From contig NC_134656.1 in assembly GCF_030463565.1 (NCBI RefSeq), positions 2,485,001 through 2,549,000 of the forward strand: a DNA stretch of 64,000 nt, in the 5' to 3' direction. The stretch is from Pelecanus crispus. Taxonomy: Eukaryota; Chordata; Aves; Pelecaniformes; Pelecanidae. Each line of letters starts with the position of its first letter. Position 1 is the stretch's first letter. Positions 48,151 through 64,000 of this stretch are shown in pieces. The notes below the pieces were generated by a model. It had not been told where the DNA came from. It saw nothing but the letters and a program-made list of their open reading frames with translations, and ran no database searches. Made by a program: the position numbers and the translations under genes.

Positions 48151-50230
48151 ACCCAGTTCTGTTTGTGACTTTAGTTCCTATGGTCTTTCTTCGAGCTGCT
48201 GCCAACGTCCCCAGCGGGTCCCCGATGGCCTTGGTCCTTGCTCCTGCGCCGTGGCTTGAGGGTCGGCGTGTGTCCCTCTCGGAGCTGCGGCCGGGGACTG
48301 CCCACCCCAAACCTGGCTCCCCCCGCCTACTAAATTGGGGGATTTAGGGGGAATTTAGGTTTGGTATCTCTGAACGCTTTGGAGAACAAGGAGCTGTCAC
48401 CATCCAGCCAAGCGGGTGCCTAAAATCCCGCTAGTCCCACGATGGGGAGAATCACAAGTCCAAGCAAAGGTACGTATTTATTCAGTTGGTTGCTGGAGCC
48501 CCTTTCCCAAGGCAGAAGGGCCGCGTCCCTCCGGGCAGGGGTCGCATCCTGCACCCCCGCACTCGGCATCCCCGGGATTTCGCAGCTTCGTGCTCCCGCG
48601 GGCGGTGTGCGAGCAGAGGCGATGCCATCGGGAGCGGTGCAGGAGATGCCGGCCCTGGGACGGGACACAGAGACGGACGCTTTCCCCTCCTGGATTTACA
48701 AAAAAGCCTCGCCAAATTGATCGCTGAGGTTTAGCTAAAATGCTGGGAGATGGCTTGTTTTTGTCAACAAGATTTCCTCACTTAAATCTGCCTGACCGCG
48801 ATGTTCGCAGATTGCCTTCCTGGAAGAATGGAGCTTTTTCCCTGGCAACAGAGTTTATGTTTTGAAGCAGTGGCAATGAAGAGAATTTCTCACCGGTCTC
48901 TGTGTCAGAGACATAATTTCTGAAGTCGCCGAAATTCAATTTCGCTTTACTATAGCTGTAGCTTCGAAGGTGAAATAAGGTAAATCATATTAAGGCTATT
49001 TGGAGCTGAGTGAGTTGGGTCAAATGGGAATTTCAGGCAGGTGCATCACCAAGAAATTCAGTTCCCCGATTAACTGACCTGAACTTTCCTGACCATCCCC
49101 ATGCAGAGGCAGAAGCGTTGTTGGGTTCAGGCAGGAGGTGGTGGCCGTGCTGCAAAGGCACAAGGGTGAAAGGCAGAGTAAAATGGAGCCAAAGGAGTAA
49201 GAACTGTAGCCAGAAAAATTTGGAGCCAAGTTTTGGGTAGCCTTAAAGCCTTTCCTCATGCATGTACATGGTCATGGGTGTTCATTGGAAGTTTTTTCTG
49301 TCTTCACGGGGTGTCTGCAAGCTGTCCTGGGGCAAGACAACTGGCAGGGCCTTAGGACAGGCTCATGGGGATGGCGTAGGAGAGGACATCCCTCCTGGAG
49401 AGGCTGCAGTGATTCTCTTGCTTCGTGCTGGTGGGTTTCCAGGGCCAGCGTGGGGGACAAGCGGGCTGCCAGCTCTGCCACCAGCTCTGCCCTCTCACCC
49501 TCCTTTGCACAGGGGACAGAGATTGCAGGTGCAAGTAAAAGTGCAAGGTGGGGGTGATAAGAGTGATCAAACTTAGGGCCCACAGTCTCCCCCAGTTGTG
49601 ACTGACAGCAAAATGAGGAATTACTAGGAGCCATGAAGCGACACAGCCACTGCAGAGACACCGGGGATGGTTTGTTGCAGACCCTTCATGCTGATCCCAT
49701 GTGTGCAGCAGGAAGAGACCTTCCCTCCGTGCCCGCTGCAGCCCCAGCTCCTGGCACAGGAGATGTCCTGGGACACAAGCCATCCTGCCTTATCTTCATG
49801 TTGAGACAAGCTAGAAACTTCACTGCAGCACTCTCGGCTCTGCTGAAAGCAGTGCTCCTCCTGCCTCTGCCGAGCTCCTTCTCCAGCTTCTTCTATCAGC
49901 ATCTGGCTTTCCTCTCTCTGAGCAGTCAGATTTAGGACCTGCTCCAGATCCCCTAGCCATGCGGTCCCAAATGCCTGAGCAAAAACACCCTCGGGAGCGA
50001 GGACTGCTGGAGATCAAGCCCAGGAGCCCTCTCAGTCCCAGGAGCTGTGGAGCACGAGCCCTAAGGACAAGCCCTCTTTGAGGCTTTGCTGGACACAACT
50101 TGGAGTCAACGGGGTTTTGTCCCTCCACAAAGGGCTGCACATCTTAAAAGGAGAAAACCAGGGTGAGTCGTGCAATGGTTCACCTAAACTGGCTGGCATG
50201 TTGTTTTTCTGAAGGGCACATAATTGTTTT

Positions 50231-50539
50231 ATGGGGGGAGGGTGGTTTGCTAGACTTTGCACCGCTGAGCAGTTCCTTGTGCCAATATTTGATTATGATG
50301 ATAGAGTTAATAGACATGCTCGCTTGTCCTTTCTTAACAAATTGGCTGTGCTGCATAATAGAGCGGTTAGATTTGTGTTAAATTGCAGCTTTGGGAGCCA
50401 TCACTGTGAGATGTTATCTTCTCTGAACTGGCGTCCTTTATCGCAGGGAAGGGAATTGAATTGGTTTAAGATGGTACACTGTCAGTTTATAGGTGTGCTT
50501 AGGAGAGCTCTTAAGCCTCCTCCAACACGCGTAGGGTGA
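50231..50539 (+). mobile_element. Fossil LINE reverse-transcriptase fragment (open frame)
   Basis: The frame is open for about 100 codons. Its translation includes VPIFDYDDRVNRHARLSFLN, LHNRAVRFVLNCSFGSHHCE and LNWRPLSQGRELNWFKMVHC. This pattern (FDYGD, then QNRA.R, then HHC, then LNW.PL..RR) is that of the C-terminal part of reverse transcriptase in L2/CR1-like non-LTR elements of vertebrates. No catalytic domain or 3' tail is visible. The family assignment is by recognition and is approximate. Confidence 0.65.
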
Positions 50540-53500
50540 GAGCTGAATGGCAGAGGAGAGCAGCCTTTTGCTTCAAGGATGCAAGGGAAAAGATACTTGT
50601 CGGCATATGGTTGTTTCTAAACCCGTCGATAAATCGTTGACCAACAAGAATGTCATTTGGCCTCACTGATGCCACTGTTAATTGTTAAAAGCTGCTAAAG
50701 ACCCATCCCTCTGTTCTCTTCCTCAAGTGGTACCTTCCACTTGTCAACATTTACCTAGCCTCTCCCGGAGAGCCATGAGCTCCAGCCATGGCTTTTGGGC
50801 ATGCGCAGAAAGGGGTTTCTTTCCCAGCCTTGTGCATTTTTTCTGACTTTTGGTCCACCTGTCCCAGAGCTCCTCTGGGTAAAGCCTCAAGGCTCGGTCC
50901 ATCTCACACTGCTCCCACAACCAACGTGTCCCGAAAAACACACAGCTGGGTGGTCAGAAAGGGGTTGCCTTGTTCCCTTGGGCCCCTGGAAGATGATGCT
51001 GATGCTGAGGCTGAGGAGCAATCATGGCCTGGAGATGACGGAGCAGACCCTGGCTGGAAACTGCTCCTCTCCCAACAAGCACTGAGCACAGCTTGGCTGG
51101 ATTAAAGGCTCTGGCCTGCACTTGTTAACACACTCACTTCTCCTACACCTTTATGAGAAGACATATCCTGAAACGACCTTCCACTTTGTACAGAAGGGCT
51201 CGTGGGATTGAGGCTGTAGGAAAGCATGCAGATGATGCATTCTTCAGACAAATAGCTCTCGTTATTCCAGATGCCTTCATCCCCTTCTTTCAGTGGGATG
51301 AATCACCGATTGTTGTAAAAATGGTAGTATCAGATTTAAAGACATTTTTGACCCTGTCAACAAGGAAGTATAAGAGCCATTAAAGCCTGCTTTTATTTAT
51401 ATAACTGCAACGCTCTTTTGTTTGAACATCAGTGACTATCTGTGATGATCTGAAGAAACACGAGCCACGAAGGGATAGAGCAAGGACATATGCTCTGCCT
51501 CAGCTCCAGGACTGGCACAAAGGGCTGGACCACCCCAGGAGGACCCAGTCCACACTAAGGTATGATGCCTGACCCCGCAGCAGCATGGTCACAGTTAACT
51601 CCAGCATGCCCTTATTGAAGCCAGGATATGCCAAAACTTTTCCTTGCCTCTTCCTTACTTCCAGCGAGTGCCAGAGTCCACCCAACCCAAGCATGAGGCA
51701 ATGGTCAAATGGTTTGGACTCAAAGAAGGGCTAACCTGGCCTTAGCACTGCAGGGGAGTTGGTTTTAGCCTGAAGCTCATCAAGTCCAAGATCAAGAATC
51801 AGCTCCTCAGGTTTTGCCATTTGCTAGAGGACTCCTTCTCGGGCTCCAACATTTAATAATCCAGCCCAACCATGCTGAGGCTGTTTAGCAATTAAATAAC
51901 ATAAATCCAGAAGCTAGATTAATAAACAGTCTAGTCTGTCTATAGCAGTCTACAGGGTGGAGAGATAAAACTGTAAAATATTTATTACCAGCTTGGGGAT
52001 GAAGTCATTAATTTAATAACTACCCATTGCTTTGCTTCTTACAGTTGTTAGCAGTCTGAAGGTTACAGAAGATTAGGTGGGAAACTTACTGCCTCCCTGC
52101 TGAGAGGAGCCTTTCCCATGAAAGCCAGAGCCCAGCTCCCATCTGTCACCCCATTACATTCGGAGATGGTGAATATATTACCGTGCCGCTTACCGAAATA
52201 AAACAAAACAAAATTTCTGCTGGCCACATGGCAACCCTCTGCGAAATTTAATGAGGACGCTGCCCTTTGTGCACGAGGCCATTCCCAACAGCTGTAGAGA
52301 TGAAGGCAGGAGGATCTTTGCCGGAGCTCGCCGGTTGCTCACGACATGGCTCCCACGGCGAGCCCAGCCCCAGCAGCACCGCGAGGGCAGGCACCTTCGG
52401 GGACCGACGCTTTGGCTGCCTCTTGTCCTGAGAGGTCGGGAGCGTTGTCAGAGCCTCCCTTGTCTGTGATTTCTCAGTGGGTCTTCACATTTTCAGGAGA
52501 GGGAACATGGGTATTAGTTCATTCCCCGCTGTGATCTGGTATTGGGGAGCACCCAGGACTTGGATATACACATCCTCTTTATAGTGATTATGGATGGAGT
52601 CCCCTGATGAGCATGCTTGCCCACTGACAACTACAATTTGCAGCGATGCTGCAGCAAAAGTCGTGGCGGGGGAGTGAGGGAGGGTGTCTGTGTGGCCTTG
52701 GCATATTTTGTCATCTATTTCATCCAGGGACAGAAAAGAGCCGTCATCCAAACGAAGGGCACGGGGGCTGGGGTTTGAGCAGGAGGCAGTTTGTGATGTG
52801 CGACGTGTGCCCCCCGCTAGCTCCTGCTGATGAGGGGCCGAGACACTGCTAATCCTCCCCGACGACCACACTGACAGCGGAGGTAATCGAATTGCCTAAA
52901 TAATTTAATCGAATCTTCAGCCTGCTTTGTAAAATAAATAAGATAAAAACGGGCAAGTCCTGTGAGCATGGGACGCAGACCACAGCATGGATGAATATAC
53001 GAGTGCATACGCCCAGCACTGCTGGGCGGCCCCCGGCTGCAGCCTTCCTCGGGGGGGGACCAGCTCCAGCAGCACTTGGTGCCTGTCCCTGTTCTTGAGG
53101 AGGGCAGGAGAAACAGCTCGGAAAGCGCTGAAGGGTGCTGGATGGCTCCTGGAGAGCTCTGTCCCGATGGAGCCTCAGCTGCCCTGCAGAGCCCACGCTC
53201 CTCGCTCAGCCACCAGCCTTGAAAGAGCCCCGTTGGCCATGGGCATCCCTGGTCCTCCGAAACCCTTGGAGGGTAGCAGAGCCACATGGACCAGGCAAAG
53301 CAGAAATGAGTGGGAGCCCTACGCAGGTGCCTTGAGAAAGTAAGAGAGGTCGACAGCAGATACGGTGGCCAGCGATGGAGAAAGGCATCCGTGCTCTCTG
53401 TTAACACAAGACCCAATGATAAGCGCCTGCGGGTCATGCAGTGATGGACACTGATTTTTACCTTGCGCCATTTGGTGTGCCTGTAGTTCTGCTACCAACC

Positions 53501-54959
53501 CAGAGAGCACCAAGTAGCCTTGCTTTCAGATAATTTCCAGGTAATCTGGTTGACTCGAATTATCCTTGATGACTGCTGAGGAGAGAAAGGAAAACAACAT
53601 CCCTGAAATAATACTCTGGTTTCTGCAGGCTCCCACAAAGGGGAGGCTTGCGTGAGGTTTGCGGGCAGCTCAAAGCAGCCAAGTACGAAGCTGGGTCTCC
53701 AGGTACTGGCGATGAGAAGCTGTACAGACAGGTGGATCAGCTGGGATGGCTTGGCCAAGACTTTGTGCTGTGGTTTAATGACATCAGGCTGTGATTTAGC
53801 ACAGACAGAGCAAGATTTTAGTGGCACCTTAAGCAGGGTAGGGAGGAAAAAGAGAGAAAAAACGCTTGTGAATCAGATGGGCTTCAGTGCTGAACAGCAC
53901 AACAGACCTGCAAGATATTGCTGTTGTCACCAAAAAGTAACAGAAACATTTCTGCAGAGCATTAACCTCAATTTTCCCTCACAACAGACTAATTTGCAAC
54001 TGTCAGCACAAGCATCTTTGTCCTGACCATCCTGTACTCCAGTACACATCCAGCACGGGCAGGGGTAACTGCAGAGGCCCTACCCCAGGATCATGTCATC
54101 GCATTACCCTTTCATTTCTCTTATCAACGCCGCCATTCAGTTCCACTCCTTATTCCCAGCCGTTATCACAATGAGCCAAGAAAGTGCAGAGCATCAGCCA
54201 GGAGAGGAAAAAAAAAAAAAAAAGAACAGGTAAAATTCTGATGTTGTCAGCTGAAATAGTTTCCAGATGAGCTCTGCCCACAAAGCAGCTGAATCTTGGT
54301 GATTTAGTTGCCAAATTTTACATTTGCTCCCTCTCCCCCATCCGTCCTCTCGGCTGCAAGCTCAAAGCGGAGTCCTGACACTGCAAAGCATTAATAGAAT
54401 TAGTCTCCTGCTATAAACTCTTCACTGGGACTTGTTAGCTCAATTGTTGATGCTAAATTCTTATCGGAGCCACCTAAAAGAGCATTAATCAAGAAAGGCT
54501 GAACTCCCTGCCTGGGTCACAGAAATTTAATTAAACCCTGAGTAAAACTGGAAAATCATTTTGAAAAGAGAGGAGACGAATGCAAAATGCTTTTCATCAT
54601 TTGACTCTGCATCTTCGTAGTTCAAACCCTCAGCCACAATTTCAAAGAGAGTTTCACCGGAGCAAAGGCTGAGGGAAACACAGACAAGACTGCCCTCAGT
54701 GCCTCCTTTAACACAAGGTCCTGATGCTCATCCAGGGTAAATGAAATATGGAAAAACCACTGATTAAGGCCTGTTAAGGACCAGGACCCACAAATGCAAA
54801 GTAGCAGAATGCCCTTCCAAGTAAAACAGCAATCTCCTTAAGTAAGATTGTGTTATGGTTATTAGTTTATGGATTTGTATCTATATCCATTTGCTGTGCA
54901 AAAAGGCTCATGCAACAAACCATTTACTTGGTAGACACAGAGAAATATTAGTGCCGGCG

Positions 54960-55400
54960 TCAGTACGACCTCGTGTGGGATATTGTGTGTAGTTCTCAGA
55001 CCTCTCTTTGGAAAAAGAAAAGATGAATTTATCCTTGAACAGGTGCAGGGAAGGACTGGCAGGGTGATTACCAGAACAGAGAGCCTATCTTAGGAGAGGA
55101 GATTAAAAGAGCTTGGCTTGTTTAGCCTAGAAAAACAAAGGTTAAGAGGGGATATGATTACTCTTCATAAATACATTCACGGTGGGAGGAAGGGGAATGA
55201 TTTAAGTTAGAGCATAATACGAGTAGGAGATAAATAAGGCGCATCTTGGCCAGGAATAAATTTCCATTGGAAATCTAAAGATGTTTTCTTATTGCTGGAG
55301 GAGGGAAGCTTTGGAAAGGCCTTCTGAGCAGGACGGCTGAGCCCCCGTGGTTTTTAAGGGGAGACGGAGAATGTGATGTGGCTGGCGCAGCCTGACAGGC
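54960..55400 (+). mobile_element. Old, diverged CR1-like LINE fragment
   Basis: The diagnostic order of CR1 3'-region words is recognisable but decayed: GACCTCGTGTGGGATATTGT, then CAGGGAAGGACTGGCAGG, then GAGATTAAAAGAGCTTGGCT, then GTTAAGAGGGGATATGATTA. It is much more diverged than the copy near 28000, which indicates an ancient insertion. Confidence 0.7.
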
Positions 55401-58400
55401 CAGTCTGCAGGTAGGACATGTAGGACTACCAAAGCTAAAGCAGGAGCAGGAATATGTGATATGACTGCCATCTTCTTGTATTTTTATTATTTACGGATCC
55501 ATAAAATCCATTGATTTTACTTAATCCATGAAACACTTGAAAGATCCAGGAATCATTTTCTTCCCCCATAAATATGAAAAGCTTGATTTTTGAGATTTTG
55601 ATTTGGCAAACCTCTCCTAAATGGCAGACGGACCATAACAAGACAGGAGAGAGACAGGGCACTGACCGGGGCTCACCGGTGCTCCTGGCAGCACCAAGAA
55701 GAGATGAAGCACCTGGCTGCTCCATGTCCCCAACGGCAGGGACCTCCGTGACGCTTTCTCCCACTCTCAGCCAGGCTGCACCATCTCCTGGCTGCTTTCG
55801 TTTGACGACGCAGTTAAGTGAGATGAATCCAGGTCTTTATGGGTCCTTTTTCCAAGCGGCAGTGGTTATGCACGGTGCAATACAGTGGAAATCAAGACAT
55901 ATGTTCTTCCTCTTGCTTCAGCAATTACTCACAGAACCCTTTGATGAAGCGAGGCAAGAGGAAAGCTTTAGGAGACACACACACGTATATATATGTATAC
56001 ACCCTTTGCATGGGCAGGAGGATTTCGGGTGATTTGCCATTGGTGTGTTAATAGTAATACTAGTGTAAATGTATGAGTCTGCATGTACTCATATATAGGC
56101 ATATGTATGCATGTATGCATATATAGAATACTCTCCTGAAAGAGGTATAGTGCCAAACTGACCAGAAAATGCAAGAGAGCATATTCTGCAAAATAAAAAA
56201 AAGGAAATGGAGAAAACATAACCCTTTGATTTAATGCTCCTCCAGCTCTTAATTTATGTGAGTCATACCGTCACCCACAAATTACCCTGTTGACTTAAAC
56301 AGCCATCTGTATTGCAAGGCTGCAGGTCAGGGTGCCCGAGCGCACGAGCTCAGCCTGCCAGGCCCTGACATGGGTGCTAAAATGAATTTTTACTCTTCGC
56401 TCTTTCAAATAAATAAAAATAGCCCATTTTAACTGACCATCACCAAGATGGACTTCAGAAGTTAATTCATGACGACTGGTGTTTTAAAAATATTTGTGAA
56501 AGCAATTGCTTTTACAAAAAAGGAAGGAGGAAACTGTAAAACGCAGGGAAATAAAGACAAGGAAAAGCAAGAAAAATCTTGGCTTCAGCTGACCCTCATG
56601 AAAATTGCTTGCTCTCAGCTATTAAGTATCTCAGTTAACGAAGGATGGAGGCCTGATTCTTACTGGTAGGATTGTAGAGCTGTGGTTGCTGAGAGCAGGG
56701 ACAGGGATTGCACTTGCGCCTGCGAGGGTCCCTGCTGCACCCAGCCCAGGGGAAGATGCTGAGGTGCAACCTCCAAACCCCGCAGCAATGCCTGTACTGC
56801 TGGAGACACCTTGTGGCACATGGCTGGGAAATACCAGAACGCTGGGATTTAACCAGGCTCTGCTTTCCCAATCCCACTCCGCTTTTTCCACTCTCAGAGA
56901 CTGCTGGGACCCTTCAAGCCGGGAGGAGCTGCCCACACGCATTTGCAGACAACGCGGACGCAGGAGTTACTTCGAAATCTATTGCTGGCTCTAACTCATG
57001 GATAACAAAGCCCCAGGTGAGCCATAAGGACGAAGGGAAGGGCTTTTTAAAGCGCAGAGAAAGAAGTGGCACAAAGAATCAGCAACTGCAGACCCATGAA
57101 ATCATGAAATACCCAACCGTTCTGTTTTTCTAAATGTGGGTCTTTTTGCAACATTATCAGACAACTTTGGGTTTCCTCCAGAGCTGGAGCCTGGTGCTAT
57201 CACCTACATGGAGGTGGTTTCAGCAATAACTACATTTTCAAAGAACCCAGAGCGGCGAAAGAACTCCCAGGGGAGCAGAACCAGTGGGTGCCAGTGGGAA
57301 GCTGGGGGTGAGCCCATGCAGCATGCCTGCCCGGGCGCAGCTCGGCATGACTCTTCTGTGAATCACCCCCTCAGCCACGATTTGGGCCATGTTCTGCAGA
57401 GATGTGTATGAGTTAGAGGCGCAGAAAATAGCGTGTCCCTCGGCGATGACTGTTTCCCTTCAGCTAGTCCCTCCCCGTGGCTTTGCTGCCTGATGTGTTC
57501 GGGGTAGAGGCACTGAGGTGGGGACTTGCGGTGGGCAAGCGTCTTCCCTGCGTGCTTCTCCTCGCTAATTCCTGTAATTCTCTGTCTGGAAATGGAGGGG
57601 CCGCAAGCCTCACCCATCCGGGCAGTGAAAGGTTGGAAGGAATCCTGAATACACCTAGGGCACCTCAGGGTATTTGGGAAGCCCTAAAACACTCCTCACG
57701 CTCTTTCTGATTTTGGGGACTTGCTGCAAGAGCAGCTGCTGCCGCCAAATCTTCCTCTCTGCCTTAGTAACAGTTTGCAGGGAGACACAGCGGTGCTCCC
57801 CTCTACCCCTGCTGCTGCAAGCTCTCTGCCTACAGCACAGCTGCTCTAGCACTAATGGGAAATTTTTTTTACCCAGCTTTTACTTTAACAATTTTTGTGA
57901 AAAAAAAAAAAAAAAACCTGCTATTTTTTCAAGTGGCTCTAGCAGGAAGGGGAGCAGATGCTGAATGGAAGCCCTGGAATCACACGTGCAAGGAGTTTGC
58001 CTGTTCTGCGTTTGCAGATTTCAACTGCGTTGCCATTATGCTCGAGTGCTTTCCGTATTAAACAAGATGAGGCAAGCACATCCACCGTGTCCTGTTTTGG
58101 TTGAATCAGCAAGGAGGACTTTCAGCGCTCACTCTCCACGAATAATCCCATTCTCCCAGGCAGCTGTCTTCTGCGAAATCTACCGTATTACCCCGTGCCT
58201 GTTTGCAGAGTCTGCTGTTATGTTAATGAAGGAAGCTGAGATAATCACCTTAAAGCATAAATACATCTTGGATGCTGATTCACTTTCTCCTATTTGAGTC
58301 GCATCTACCAGGGTAATTCTTATTTTTTTTTCCACTGCGGGCTTGTTGTGTCTGGAAGGATAGCTATTTCTTTTTTTTCCCAATTCACCTCCAGACAACT

Positions 58401-59448
58401 TAAATCAAGAAGCCTCTTGTCTAGATCTGGTTATTCCTTCTCATTTTGTAGCCATACATAGTATCAAGTCCTGGATCTAAGGCCAGTCCAGACAATTTTG
58501 TTTGAGCCGCAGCCTTAGAGGTTACACGGATCGCGTAGCCTCAGCCAGCACTGTGTGGGTCACTTCCAGATGCAGACAGACACACGCTTTTAGAGGAGAA
58601 TTTCTCTCATTCTGAGATGGTGAGAGGAACCACCTTTCCCCCATGTCTTGTTGGCCCTGCCATGTCGGTTACAACTACTGAAGGAGCCTGCGTGGGTGGG
58701 TAAAATCTAAATTAGGCACTTAACCCTCAGCCAGATCACATCAGGGGACAGGGATCCCACCACTGCATGGATGGCAAGTCGGATATTGTGGCAGTCTTGC
58801 AATACTGAATGTTTTCTTCAAGCCCCAGCCCCTGGAGTCAGGTGAATATGCGTCTCGCTTATTTTCTTCTCAGTGCATTTCTTTCTGGCATTTACAGTGG
58901 CAGCAAAAAACCCCAGACCTCCAAGTGTGTGACTGGAGATGGGTGTTCACAGGCTCAAAACACAGAATATCAATTAGCTCCCGGAGCAATGTTTTTTTTT
59001 TTCCTAAGTTCCCATGATTTTTTCCCAAGCCTGACTAACGACATAGGAACATCTGGTGTTGGCCACGCTTCACGCGGGAGGGTTAGCTACAGCGTGAGGA
59101 CTGCGTGTGCCAGCTGGAGACTGGCACGTCCCCAGATCCTCGCCGGCTCCTGCTGCCGGGCTGCTCCATGCACCCGCTCCCGCACCCCGGGAAGCTCCGA
59201 TCCCACCCGGAGCCAGGGCAATGTGCTGTCACAGAGGGGTGTGCTGCAGAGGTGTCCTGCAGGGAATGAGGATTGGGAGGACTGGGAGAACCGGGCGCTG
59301 AGCTGAAGGAGCGGGTGTGGAAACGCAGCCCTGTGCTGGGAGCCAGAAATTAGGGCAGGGTAGGGGGTACAGGGCTGGGGGAAGGCAGCCACACTGGGAT
59401 GGGGAGATATTCCCAGGGGCTGTGCAATGGGAAAGGTCAGGAAAAGAG

Positions 59449-59832
59449 AGTCCTGGTCCGTATTTAGTCCTGGTCTCTATTTAGGCTGGATCTGTGGGTG
59501 CAGGCTGTTGGCCCAGCCTGTATTTAGACCTGGTCTGCCCTTACGCCTGGCCGATACCCCTGCGCTGCTGGCGCAGGCCATGTTTAAGCCTGGTCTGTTG
59601 GCCTCACCTGCATTTAGCCCCGATCTGTAGCTCTAGTCTATATTTACGCCCTGCCTACGGGCCCAGCCTGTTGACCTAGGCTGTATTTAGGCCCAGTTTG
59701 TACTTAGGGCCGGTCTGTATTTAGCTCTGACCCACAGGCCCAGTGTGTTGGCCTGGTTTGTACCAAGGCCTGGTCTGTAGGCCCCATACACAGGCCCCAT
59801 AAGTAGGCCCTGTAAGTAGACCCCACACACAG
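59449..59832 (+). repeat. Degenerate minisatellite upstream of PCMTD2
   Basis: Imperfect repeats of a roughly 16-20-bp word like CCTGGTCTGTATTTAG, alternating with TGTTGGCCCAGCCTG-like segments. It ends in GGCCCCATACACAG and GGCCCCATAAGTAG type copies. It ends just before the CpG island. Confidence 0.75.
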
Positions 59833-60119
59833 TTCCCATGGCCGCAGTGCCGCCAGGGAAGGCCGAGCTCACACAGCCATGGACCCCAGAGCCCCCCGGT
59901 CGCCCCGCACTGGGACGGGCCCGGCCCTGCCCGTTGTCCCCTCAGGGAAAAGCCCTGCCCCCCCCCCCCCCCCCCGCCCCGCGGTGGTACGCTCTACCCC
60001 CGCGCCGGCTCCGCATGGTACAGCCCAGACCCCCCCCGCCGGGCCGCAGTGGTATGCTCCCTTTGCCCCCCTCCCCGCGGCGGTGGTGCGCTCCACGCCT
60101 GCGCAGTGGCGCGGCCGGC

Positions 60120-60242
60120 GCTCAGCTGGGCAGTGTTTACCGCTCCGCAGCGGGCCCGGGAGGGGAGCGGGCCGCGCCGAACCGAACCGGGCCGCGCCGC
60201 GCCGCGCCGAACCGGGCCGCGCCGAACCGGGCCGCCGCTCAG
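60120..60242 (+). other. PCMTD2: Probable non-coding first exon of PCMTD2 (start uncertain)
   Basis: A consensus-like donor, GCTCAG|GTACGG, ends this GC-rich segment. The next clear exon in the same direction is the PCMTD2 start exon 3.1 kb later. The 5' limit given is a guess within the CpG island, and no protein-coding frame is implied. Confidence 0.45.

Positions 60243-64000
<3,758 letters not shown>

Larger units (their letters stand above)
45443..48170 (+). other. MYT1: MYT1 3' untranslated region
   Basis: The AT-rich sequence after the stop holds an A-run at 45541-45565, a 17-base G-run at 46585-46601, a GC-rich block at about 46700-47110, a Pumilio-type TGTAAATA at 47283-47290 and a cluster of ATTTA pentamers around 47870-47950. 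It ends near two AATAAA signals. No break in the 3' UTR is evident, but its continuity is inferred. The exact cleavage site cannot be seen. Confidence 0.75.
48171..59448. other. MYT1-PCMTD2 intergenic region
   Basis: About 11 kb with no supported gene on either strand. It begins with a GC-rich part at about 48190-48700. Candidate non-coding elements are AT-rich blocks around 48740-49000, 51890-52060 and 54420-54560. It also holds two old LINE fragments (listed separately), an A-run at 54208-54223 and a GTATAT/GCATATG-rich patch at about 55978-56125. Confidence 0.65.

Noticed and set aside
51153-51383. 76-codon + strand ORF
   Set aside because: No similarity that I recognise. The surrounding intergenic sequence gives no splice or promoter support.

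Overview
This is a vertebrate nuclear locus, almost certainly from a bird. The evidence is a split gene with GT-AG introns, a truncated CR1 LINE ending in the ATTCTATG-type octamer that is typical of avian and reptilian genomes, a CpG-island promoter, and proteins very close to known vertebrate families. Every gene I can support is on the + strand. No bacterial features (operons, CRISPR, IS elements) are present.

Positions about 2503-48170 hold MYT1 (myelin transcription factor 1), a neural CCHC zinc-finger transcription factor. I reconstructed 21 coding exons (10573-45442). They join in frame into a 1144-residue protein with finger 1, an acidic region with a long Glu/Asp run, fingers 2-3, the Ser-rich MYT1 central region, fingers 4-7 and a C-terminal coiled coil. 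A likely non-coding 5' exon lies at 2503-2603. A 3' UTR of about 2.7 kb ends at two AATAAA signals (48015 and 48145). The promoter of MYT1 was not found and probably lies upstream of the window.

Positions about 48170-59440 are intergenic. They contain a fossil LINE reverse-transcriptase fragment (about 50230-50540), an old CR1-like fragment (about 54960-55400) and AT-rich blocks that may be regulatory. A degenerate minisatellite (59449-59832) leads into a CpG island (about 59840-60560). This island is the probable promoter of the second gene, PCMTD2, whose non-coding first exon appears to end at 60242. Its first coding exon (63355-63661) gives the N-terminal 102 residues of this isoaspartyl-methyltransferase-like protein, and the rest lies beyond the window. 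MYT1 followed by PCMTD2 is the order known from human 20q13.33.

The two genes are neighbours in the same orientation but have no known functional link: MYT1 acts in neuronal and neuroendocrine differentiation, and PCMTD2 is a broadly expressed putative ubiquitin-ligase adaptor. The most unusual sequence is a 298-nt purine-free tract ending at the acceptor of MYT1 coding exon 5. It faces a purine run in the same exon that could pair with it in the pre-mRNA. I saw no wholly novel gene system.
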